A stretch of 11,569 bases of DNA, from assembly GCA_039649175.1 (NCBI GenBank), contig JBBWZS010000213.1, positions 1 to 11,569 of the forward strand. The letters are read 5' to 3'. This DNA is from DATAQC01 sp039649175. Its GTDB lineage: Bacteria; Actinomycetota; Acidimicrobiia; Acidimicrobiales; AC-14. A program made the position numbers and the translations under genes. The notes under the pieces are model-generated. The model did not search any database and was not told where the DNA came from. It saw nothing but the letters and a program-made list of their open reading frames with translations. The first letter of the stretch is position 1; each line of letters starts with the position of its first letter. Positions 6,673-11,569 of this stretch are shown here, piece by piece.

Positions 6673-7101
6673 GTGTTGACGACCTCGCCTGGCGACCTCG
6701 ACGCCCATCGGGGGCGGGTCCTCGGCCTAGCTCCGATGACGGGCCCCCGGCTGGACTCCCCTTACACGATCCCCACCGATCTGTACGAGGCGCTGCGGCA
6801 CGTGCCCCACGATGTCGGCGGCCAGCCCGACGCACCGGCCCCCTACCTGGAGAAGGAAGAGCAGGACTGGGAGATGAACACCTACGTCACGTGCGAGTGC
6901 CTGGCGTGGCGTGGGGTGTGGAACGCCGAGGAGCGGCGCCGGGCCGAGAACGATCTCGGCGTAACTCTGTATTACGGGCTGCCGTACTACGCCCGGTGGG
7001 TGACGGTGGCGGCCAAGACGCTCATCAACAAGGGCCTCATCACGCCGGACGAACTGTCGGCCAAGATCGACGAGGTGCGGGAACGGATGGTGGCGCGATG
7101 A
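6673..7101 (+). CDS. scnB: Thiocyanate hydrolase beta-like subunit (N-terminal half of nitrile hydratase beta)
   Basis: Structural subunit that, with the next two gene products, would form a nitrile hydratase-family enzyme. Residues are numbered from ATG 6646 (151 aa); from the preferred GTG 6673 the protein is 142 aa. It matches the N-terminal half of nitrile hydratase beta: the HDVGG turn (55-59), a tryptophan-glutamate pair (75-76), the helix with EERRRAENDL (95-104) corresponding to the beta FRHAIE helix that supplies an arginine to the metal site, then YY-x-R-W (114-118) and the KGLITPDEL end of the domain (129-137). The C-terminal SH3-like half of beta is absent and is encoded by the next gene, which overlaps by 4 bp (ATGA). 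A TCECLAWRG stretch (82-90) with Cys83 and Cys85 recurs in the fourth gene. A split beta subunit is typical of thiocyanate hydrolase; three-subunit nitrile hydratases (toyocamycin type) are the alternative. Confidence 0.78.
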   Translation: MLTTSPGDLDAHRGRVLGLAPMTGPRLDSPYTIPTDLYEALRHVPHDVGGQPDAPAPYLEKEEQDWEMNTYVTCECLAWRGVWNAEERRRAENDLGVTLYYGLPYYARWVTVAAKTLINKGLITPDELSAKIDEVRERMVAR

Positions 7102-7397
7102 GAAGGAAGTTCCAGTTGGGGGAGCGGGTCCGCGTCCGCGACGCCACGACGCTGTTCCACACCCGCACCCAGGCGTTCACCCGTGGCCGCACCGGTGTCG
7201 TCGTCGAGAATCGGCCGGAATGGGTGATACCGGAGGACGAGGCATGGGGTCGGGACGACGGCCGTACGGAGCCGTTCTACGTCGTGCGTTTCCGCCAGCG
7301 GGATCTGTGGCCCGACTACACCGGGTTCGACGTCGACACGCTGGAGACCGAGGTTTCCGAGCGTTGGCTGGAGCCGGCCGGCAAGGAGCAGCGATGA
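7098..7397 (+). CDS. scnA: Thiocyanate hydrolase alpha-like subunit (C-terminal half of nitrile hydratase beta)
   Basis: A 99-aa protein equivalent to the SH3-like C-terminal domain of nitrile hydratase beta. It shows FQLGERVRVR (5-14), HTRTQAFTRGRTGVV (21-35, matching HTR-x-P-x-Y-x-RG-x-x-G), IPEDEAWG (44-51) and YVVRFRQRDLW (61-71, matching the YxVRFxxxELWG strand), then a short acidic stretch and the WLEPA end (90-94). In the family this domain packs on the alpha-type subunit and helps close the active site; it has no metal ligands of its own. It overlaps the preceding and following genes by 4 bp each (ATGA), implying translational coupling and fixed stoichiometry. As a separate protein rather than a fused beta domain it resembles ScnA. 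It is somewhat shorter than I recall for the Thiobacillus subunit. Confidence 0.78.
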   Translation: MRRKFQLGERVRVRDATTLFHTRTQAFTRGRTGVVVENRPEWVIPEDEAWGRDDGRTEPFYVVRFRQRDLWPDYTGFDVDTLETEVSERWLEPAGKEQR

Positions 7398-8089
7398 GCT
7401 CGGATCACGATCACGATCACGATCACGCCCCGATCCAGGAGGCACCGGAGATCGACGAGTTCGAGGTGCTCGAGACTGCCGTCCGCGAACTGTCGATCGA
7501 GCACGGCCTGTTCTCGGCTGAAGACCATCGACGGTTCTCCGAGTGGGCACAGAGCATCGGGCCGACGGGCGGCTCGCGCCTGGTGGCCAAGGCGTGGGTC
7601 GATTCGGAGTTCAAGCAGCGTCTGCTGGCCGACGGGACCACGGCGAGCGAGGAGATCGGGATCGACTGGCACGATCCCACCGGAACGGGAACGCCGAGCG
7701 ACTACACCTACTTCTACGTCCTGGAGAACACGCCTGAGGTCCACAACACGATCGTGTGCACGCTGTGTTCCTGCTATCCCCGGCCGGTCCTCGGCATGTC
7801 GCCGGAGTGGTACCGGACGCCGCACTACCGGCGCCGGATGGTCCGGTGGCCTCGCGAGGTGCTCGCCGAGTTCGGCCTGCACCTTCCGCCCGAGGTCGAG
7901 GTTCGGGTCCACGACTCCAACCAGAAGTCGCGGTTCATGGTGATGCCCATGCGCCCCGAAGGCACCGACGGCTGGAGCGAGGATCAACTGGCGGCGATCG
8001 TCACCCGCGACACCATGATCGGCGTGGCTCTGCCCCAGGTGTCCTGGACGGCGTCGGCCGCCCCCTCCGAGCCGACCTCGAGCGCCTAG
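7394..8089 (+). CDS. scnC: Co-type catalytic subunit: thiocyanate hydrolase gamma / nitrile hydratase alpha
   Basis: Catalytic, metal-binding subunit, 231 aa (usual family length about 200-240). The metal site is VCTLCSC at 121-127: Cys122, Cys125, Ser126 and Cys127, with Thr123 as in cobalt enzymes (Ser in iron enzymes). In the family, two cysteines are oxidised to sulfinic and sulfenic acids. The motif continues YPRPVLG; nitrile hydratases usually have Trp where Arg130 stands, and from memory the Thiobacillus thiocyanate hydrolase gamma has Arg (Arg136) there. Other family blocks: EWYRTPHYRRR (138-148), PREVLAEFGL (153-162), VEVRVHDS (168-175) and EGTDGWSEDQLAAIVTRDTMIG (189-210). The start is strong: AAGGAG 5 nt before the ATG, with ATGA overlap of the previous stop. 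The N terminus is His/Asp-rich (four HD pairs, 4-11). Predicted reaction: thiocyanate to carbonyl sulfide and ammonia; a nitrile to amide is the alternative. Confidence 0.85.
   Translation: MSSDHDHDHDHAPIQEAPEIDEFEVLETAVRELSIEHGLFSAEDHRRFSEWAQSIGPTGGSRLVAKAWVDSEFKQRLLADGTTASEEIGIDWHDPTGTGTPSDYTYFYVLENTPEVHNTIVCTLCSCYPRPVLGMSPEWYRTPHYRRRMVRWPREVLAEFGLHLPPEVEVRVHDSNQKSRFMVMPMRPEGTDGWSEDQLAAIVTRDTMIGVALPQVSWTASAAPSEPTSSA
7403..7426 (+). repeat. Four perfect GATCAC hexamers encoding a His/Asp tract
   Basis: Four exact tandem copies of GATCAC near the start of the scnC-like gene encode alternating Asp and His. Repeat number could vary by slippage without shifting the frame. Confidence 0.9.
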
Positions 8090-8105
8090 AGGTGGTGGAG
8101 CTCAC

Positions 8106-8438
8106 GTGAGCGCCAACCGCTACGAGGTCCTCGACGCCGCCATCGATCAGGGCGACTCCGAACCTGTGTCCGGGCTGCCCCAGCTCGACCGTCCCCCGAG
8201 CCCGTGGGAGACGAGCATGCAGGCGACCTGTGACTGCCTCTCGTGGCGAGGCGCTCTCGACGCCCTCGAGCGACGACAAGCCGAGGACGAGCTGGGCGAA
8301 ACCCTCTACGCCGAGTCTCCGGTGCACGCACGGTCGACGCTGGTAGCCGCCCACCTGCTCATGGACAGAGGGGTCATCACCCCCGATGAGCTGCAGGCCA
8401 AGATGGCAGAGGTACGGGCCCGCCTGGAAAAGGCGTGA
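8106..8438 (+). CDS. ScnB-paralogous maturation factor, P15K-like activator
   Basis: 110-aa protein that by family precedent promotes cobalt insertion or maturation of the catalytic subunit. From memory, P15K lies directly downstream of scnBAC in Thiobacillus thioparus and resembles the N-terminal half of nitrile hydratase beta. Here the match to the scnB-like protein is striking: residues 33-110 align without gaps to ScnB 74-151, with about 40 of 78 identical by hand count. Shared blocks include TC-x-CL-x-WRG (41-49, Cys42 and Cys44), ERR-x-AE (55-60), LG-x-TLY (63-68), ITPDEL-x-AK (91-99) and EVR-x-R. The N-terminal 30 residues differ, and the tyrosine pair of ScnB is replaced by Val-His (73-74). 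GTG start with GGTGGAG 5 nt upstream, 16 bp after the scnC-like stop, same operon. A redundant structural subunit is the alternative. Confidence 0.75.
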   Translation: MSANRYEVLDAAIDQGDSEPVSGLPQLDRPPSPWETSMQATCDCLSWRGALDALERRQAEDELGETLYAESPVHARSTLVAAHLLMDRGVITPDELQAKMAEVRARLEKA

Positions 8439-8453
8439 GTGGGACCACGCTTT

Positions 8454-8469
8454 CGCCTCGAACGAGGCG
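8454..8469 (+). terminator. Hairpin after the scn-like operon, possible terminator
   Basis: CGCCTCG-AA-CGAGGCG is a perfect inverted repeat 15 bp after the last stop of the cassette; sterically it folds as a 6-bp stem with a GAAC loop. There is no T-run, as often in high-GC actinomycetes. A smaller CGCCT/AGGCG stem lies just before the stop (8421-8435). Confidence 0.4.
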
Positions 8470-8591
8470 TCTATCGACCTCCATCGGGGGTGGGGACCTC
8501 TCGGCCCCGTCGGCGGCGGTGAGCCCGTCGGCGTGACCGGCCGACATCGCAGCGCCCCGACGCAGGTGTGGGAACATCTGCCACCCCCCGT

Positions 8592-9431
8592 ATGGATCAC
8601 AGTTGCCATCTCGGCGCGGTCGACCGCCGAACCTTCCTCACCCTGGTCGGCGTCGGCCTCCTCGGGACCCTGGGGGGGTGTTCGGTCGGAGGCTGGGGGC
8701 GCCGGTCCTCCGGCGTCAGGATGGTGCCGGCGGCCACGGCGACCACGACCTCGCCGCCTCCCCGCCAGGCCCTTCCCGCCATCCCGGCTCCCAAGCCCGG
8801 TCGTCCCGTCGTGGTGTCGTCGGCGCCGGGCCCCACGTCACAGGTCGTGCTCACCGTCGACGACGGCTACTGCGGCGAGTGCGTGGCCGGCTACGTCGAC
8901 TTCGCCGTGCGCACCGGCACGCAGCTCTCGTTCCTGCCCAACGGCACGTTCGCCGAGTTCTGGACGCCCCATCTGGAACGGCTACGACCCCTCGTCGCCG
9001 CCGGCCAGGTGCAGGTCGCCAATCACACCTGGTCGCACAAGAACATCACCAGGTTGGCCGACGCCTCGGTACGCGACGAGATCCAGCGAAACGAACAATG
9101 GATAGAGGACAGTTTCGGGATCACCGGTCGCCCCTATTTCCGCCCGCCGTTCGGGATGCACGACAAGAGAACCGACAACATCGCCGGCAGCCTGGGGTAC
9201 ACCCGTATTCTGCTGTGGAACGGCACACTGGGCGATGCGACGGTGGAAAAGCCCGAGGAGCTACTGGCGCTGGCCGACAAGTGGATGCGGGCCGGCGCCA
9301 TCGTGCTCGGTCATGCCAATCATCCCGCCGTGCTGGGCGTGTTCGGACAGCTCCGGCAGCTCATCGCCGGCCGCCACCTCGAGCCGGTGACCCTCGACGC
9401 CATGTTGGGGACGTCGCGGGCCACGGGCTGA
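8592..9431 (+). CDS. Polysaccharide deacetylase (NodB/CE4) lipoprotein
   Basis: Predicted extracytoplasmic metal-dependent deacetylase acting on N- or O-acetyl groups of a polysaccharide such as peptidoglycan or exopolysaccharide. From ATG 8592 it is 279 aa. The N terminus has RR at 12-13, a hydrophobic stretch (14-27) and a lipobox ending LGGC with Cys30, so probably a lipoprotein, perhaps Tat-exported. A Pro/Thr/Ala-rich linker (about 45-80) follows. NodB motifs: TVDDG (88-92) with Asp90 as base and Asp91 as metal ligand; HTWSH (145-149) with His145 and His149 as metal ligands; RPPFG (184-188); and a late GHANH (240-244), His241 being the likely motif-5 histidine. All key residues are present, so it should be active. 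An in-frame GTG at 8568 would add eight residues; no good Shine-Dalgarno favours either. Its stop is 4 bp from the rpe stop, convergent. Confidence 0.88.
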   Translation: MDHSCHLGAVDRRTFLTLVGVGLLGTLGGCSVGGWGRRSSGVRMVPAATATTTSPPPRQALPAIPAPKPGRPVVVSSAPGPTSQVVLTVDDGYCGECVAGYVDFAVRTGTQLSFLPNGTFAEFWTPHLERLRPLVAAGQVQVANHTWSHKNITRLADASVRDEIQRNEQWIEDSFGITGRPYFRPPFGMHDKRTDNIAGSLGYTRILLWNGTLGDATVEKPEELLALADKWMRAGAIVLGHANHPAVLGVFGQLRQLIAGRHLEPVTLDAMLGTSRATG

Positions 9432-9441
9432 CCACTCAGCC
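9426..9441. terminator. Bidirectional hairpin spanning two convergent stop codons
   Basis: GGCTGA-CCAC-TCAGCC is a 6-bp stem with a 4-nt loop. The inner three bases of each arm are the stop codons of the deacetylase (+) and the epimerase (-). It may end transcription from both sides; there is no T-run on either side. Confidence 0.4.
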
Positions 9442-10140
9442 GGGCGGGGAGGCGCCGGCGGCGGCCAGCACCGCTCGGGCCCCGGCGGCGGCACCGTCGG
9501 CATGGCCGAAGACCGCCGTCCCCGCCACCAACACGTTGGCCCCGGCGTCGACACAGGCCTTGGCGTTGCCGGCGTCGACCCCGCCGTCGACCTCGATCTC
9601 GGTGTTCAGGCCCTGGCGCTCGATCTCGTCGCGCACCCGGCGCACCTTGGTGAGGGTGCGCTCGATGAGCTTCTGGCCGCCGAAACCCGGGTTGATGGTC
9701 ATGACCAGGGCCAGGTCACATGCTTCGAGCACGTCGTCGAGGCACGACGCCGGCGTGCTCGGGTTGATCGCCGCGCCCGCCCGGCAGTCGAGCTTGCGGA
9801 TCTCGGTCAGGCTGCGGTGCAGGTGGGGGGAGGCCTCGTAGTGGACGGTGATGGCATCGGCTCCGGCCTCGGCGAAGGTCTCCAGATGGCGCTCCGGCTC
9901 GATGATCATCAGGTGGAGCTCGAGGGGGAGGTCGGTCTCCCGTTTCAGGGCCCGCACCGTGTCGGTGCCGAAGGTGAAGTTGGGGACGAAGACCCCGTCC
10001 ATGACGTCGACGTGAAGTCGTTCCACGCCGCTGTCGTCGAGCGAGTGCACAGCGTCGGCGAGATGGGCGAAGTCACTCGCCAACAGGCTGGGAGCGAGAT
10101 GGATCGCTCCCTCACATGGCGTCCAGCTTGATCGAGGCAT
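9436..10140 (-). CDS. rpe: Ribulose-phosphate 3-epimerase
   Basis: Interconverts ribulose 5-phosphate and xylulose 5-phosphate in the pentose phosphate or Calvin pathways; cytoplasmic TIM barrel. The 234-aa protein has the expected length and motifs: APSLLASDFA (16-25), HVDVMDGVFVPNFTFG (43-58) with His43 and Asp45 as metal ligands, ELHLMI (74-79) with His76, the phosphate loop INPGFGGQK (149-157), and EVDGGV (183-188) with the catalytic Asp185. A second phosphate loop lies near VAGTAVFG (205-212). ATG 10140 gives a 12-14 residue extension before the usual family start and lacks a Shine-Dalgarno. A TAGCAT -10-like hexamer (10150-10155, minus strand) ends 9 nt upstream, so a near-leaderless transcript is possible. 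It is a housekeeping gene between a deacetylase and a recombinase remnant, with no other pentose pathway gene in view. Confidence 0.95.
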   Translation of the reverse strand: MPRSSWTPCEGAIHLAPSLLASDFAHLADAVHSLDDSGVERLHVDVMDGVFVPNFTFGTDTVRALKRETDLPLELHLMIIEPERHLETFAEAGADAITVHYEASPHLHRSLTEIRKLDCRAGAAINPSTPASCLDDVLEACDLALVMTINPGFGGQKLIERTLTKVRRVRDEIERQGLNTEIEVDGGVDAGNAKACVDAGANVLVAGTAVFGHADGAAAGARAVLAAAGASPPG

Positions 10141-10142
10141 CG

Positions 10143-10167
10143 GCGCATCATGCTACGAACCATGCGC
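10143..10167. repeat. Inverted repeat in the rpe upstream region
   Basis: GCGCAT (10143-10148) and ATGCGC (10162-10167) are inverted copies around a 13-bp centre containing the possible rpe -10 element. It could be an operator, or a weak terminator for the recombinase remnant that ends at 10202. The gap is only 61 bp and nothing else was seen in it. Confidence 0.25.
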
Positions 10168-10201
10168 GCCGGGCCAGCGCACGACCGGGGCGCCACTGCC
10201 G

Positions 10202-11182
10202 TCAGCTCCGCCAGACCGGCTCCAGTCGCTCGGCGGTGAACTGGCTGCGCAGGCGGGGAGCGGGCTGGACGACGAAGTGGTCGACCACAACCTCGATGAC
10301 CGACCGGCGCTCCGTCAGGTCCATGCCCTCCCAGCGGGACTTCAGCGCCGCACCGGCGCCGCAGAGCGCCTGCTGGCGACCGACGACGCTCTGGTGGGCC
10401 AGTTCGGACGCACCCGACCCCACCCTGGCCTCCAGGGCCTCTTTCAGCTGCCCCCACGCCTGACCGTCGATCCGGGGGCCGCCCGTCCACAGGCCGGGCA
10501 CGCCCGCGTCGAGGCTCCGACCGGTCACCGCGTCGGCCACCAGCTCGGTCATGGTCTGCTCCTGGGCGGCCAGCACTGCCCGGCGGGACTCGACCGATGC
10601 GATGTAGTCGGGGCTGTCGAGGCGTTCGATGACCGCGTCGCGGGCGGCGTCGTCGGCATGGGCGGCATGGATGACCACCCCTGAGCACCCGCCCGCACCC
10701 TTGGACGGGCACCGGTAGTGGGGCTGGACGTTCGTGGCGCGGGGGGCGATGCCACCGAGGCGGCTGCCACAGCGCCAGCAGGTCAGCAACCCGGTGAGGA
10801 GGTAGCGACGACCGGACCCGTTCGCGGGCCGTCCGTCCGTCTTCTTGCGCCGGGCGTGGCGAAGGGCGAGCAGCGCCTCATGGGTGGTGGCGTCAAGGAT
10901 GGCAGGTGGCGCCTCGTCGGCTCCCGGGCCGGGACCGTCGAGGCCTGCCAGCCGGGGCTGGATGAGCAGGGCCGACAAGGCGTTGATCCTCCACGGCCCC
11001 CCTGTGGTGGTGGTGACGGCGCGCCGGTTCCAGTCGGCCACGATGGCCGACAACGTGGTGCCGTCGAGCACGCGACGGGCGGCCTCGACGATCAACGCGG
11101 CCTCGCCGGCGACGATCTGGCGGCGGTCCTGGGTGTGCCCGAAGCCGCGCCGGCCCCGTGCGTCGCGCCGGCGCGGTGTCAT
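10202..11182 (-). pseudogene. Large serine recombinase lacking its catalytic resolvase domain
   Basis: C-terminal part of a phage-type serine integrase or transposon recombinase. Residues are numbered from ATG 11389 (395 aa); Met70 at 11182 is the first start close to recognisable sequence, giving 326 aa. The Recombinase domain begins at about 80 (RGRRGFGHTQ), with EAALIVEAARRVL (96-108), GGPWRINALSALL (130-142) and QPRLAG. The zinc beta ribbon follows with C-x2-C (Cys204, Cys207) and Cys227/Cys235. A helical, probably coiled-coil stretch (about 245-370) and the usual C-terminal end complete it. The N-terminal resolvase domain with the nucleophilic serine (normally about 140-150 aa) is missing: residues 1-70 are low-complexity and I see no resolvase sequence in other frames up to the window end. 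It cannot cut DNA alone, so it is most likely a remnant; a truncated DNA-binding regulator is the alternative. Confidence 0.8.
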
Positions 11183-11462
11183 CGGTACGATTGGCGTCTT
11201 CCCCCTCCCCGGGTGTGGCCCAGCCCCGTCGGGAGAGGTTTTCGGCGCCGGCGGGCGCAGCGGATGGTGCGACGGCCGAATTTCCTCGGCCACTGACCAT
11301 GCAATAAACATTGCCAAATACTGTGACGTGCTATTGCTAGGGAAACCGGGCGAAACTTGCCGTACAAGTGTTGCTCCGGCGGCGCCCATGTCCTAGAGTG
11401 CGCCCGCTTCAGTCACCGTTCATTACGTCTCGGGATCAACCAAAACCCCAGGGGGGATGCAC
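11183..11462. other. Intergenic region with an AT-richer patch and small dyads
   Basis: Between the recombinase remnant and the gene at 11463. The part near 11285-11345 is clearly richer in A and T than the rest of the window. Small inverted repeats are GCAAT/ATTGC (11301-11314, 4-nt loop) and ACTTG/CAAGT (11355-11369, 5-nt centre). It probably holds the promoter of the 11463 gene and may mark the breakpoint where the recombinase lost its 5' part. No clear -35/-10 pair can be chosen. Confidence 0.4.
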
Positions 11463-11569
11463 ATGTTGCAACCGTGGAGGCACTCCACGGATGACGAGCG
11501 TGGCCAGGCCACTTTCACGCTCATCATCGTGATCGCAGTGGTAGCCGTGGCCGTCATCCTCCTGCAGCG
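11463..11569 (+). CDS. Start of a gene with a prepilin/TadE-like N terminus (runs off the window)
   Basis: Only 35 codons are present. ATG 11463 is preceded by a strong Shine-Dalgarno, AGGGGGG at 11450-11456, 6 nt upstream. The protein begins with a polar, charged stretch ending DDERGQAT (10-17), then an unbroken hydrophobic segment (about 18-34). A charged stretch, Arg-Gly-Gln, then a long hydrophobic helix is the pattern of TadE/TadG-like and Flp-type pilus proteins of actinobacteria, which are processed or anchored at this point. With so little sequence, a plain N-terminal membrane anchor is equally possible. The direction is opposite to the recombinase remnant. Confidence 0.55.
   Translation, partial: MLQPWRHSTDDERGQATFTLIIVIAVVAVAVILLQ

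Noticed and set aside
7394..8089. Iron-type nitrile hydratase alpha subunit
   Set aside because: The metal motif has Thr (CTLCSC), as in cobalt enzymes, rather than the Ser of iron enzymes.
8603..9841. A 412-codon + strand frame over the deacetylase and rpe
   Set aside because: It is an Arg-rich shadow frame without motifs; the deacetylase and epimerase frames carry complete catalytic sets.
10845..11396. A + strand frame opposite the recombinase remnant
   Set aside because: The minus strand shows the Recombinase domain and zinc-ribbon cysteines; the + strand frame has no recognisable motif or ribosome site.
1..11569. CRISPR array, tRNA genes or complete insertion sequence
   Set aside because: No regularly spaced direct repeats, no cloverleaf with a recognisable T-arm consensus, and no transposase with terminal inverted repeats were found by eye.

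Overview
The window is very GC-rich (roughly 70% by eye), with strong third-position G/C bias, GTG as well as ATG starts and tight or overlapping gene ends. Together with a permuted SpoIID/LytB-type protein, this points to a high-GC actinomycete. An Acidimicrobiia-like lineage is possible, but that is an impression from protein style and no lineage marker is present.

Layout, left to right. (1) 99-920 (+) is a PAP2-family membrane phosphatase whose 3' end overlaps, tail to tail, a ferredoxin-type nitrite/sulfite reductase (854-2644, -). (2) The reductase diverges from a small unknown protein (2806-3069, +) and a tandem-GNAT acetyltransferase (3079-3981, +). A 7-bp inverted repeat lies in the divergent promoter region. 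(3) 3954-5474 (-) is a secreted or membrane-anchored SpoIID/LytB-type protein, lying just downstream of a tyrosine recombinase (5530-6546, -). (4) 6673-8438 (+) is the most distinctive part: a four-gene cassette of the nitrile hydratase/thiocyanate hydrolase family. The order is N-half of beta, C-half of beta, Co-type alpha-like catalytic subunit, then a second copy of the N-half of beta. This matches, from memory, the scnB-scnA-scnC-P15K order of Thiobacillus thioparus thiocyanate hydrolase. The genes overlap by 4 bp (ATGA) at two junctions. (5) 8592-9431 (+) is a predicted lipoprotein polysaccharide deacetylase, convergent with ribulose-phosphate 3-epimerase (9436-10140, -). (6) 10202-11182 (-) is a large serine recombinase that has lost its catalytic resolvase domain. 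(7) After a more AT-rich intergenic patch, a new + strand gene starts at 11463 and runs off the window. It has a prepilin/TadE-like hydrophobic N terminus.

How the parts relate: the scn-like cassette would hydrolyse thiocyanate to carbonyl sulfide and ammonia (or a nitrile to an amide), using a cobalt centre with oxidised cysteines, and the fourth gene is the probable maturation/activator protein. An intact tyrosine recombinase directly upstream and a broken serine recombinase about 1.8 kb downstream suggest an accessory region with a history of integration. The reductase could link to sulfur or nitrogen assimilation, but nothing in the sequence ties it to the cassette. No tRNA, rRNA, CRISPR array or complete insertion sequence was seen.
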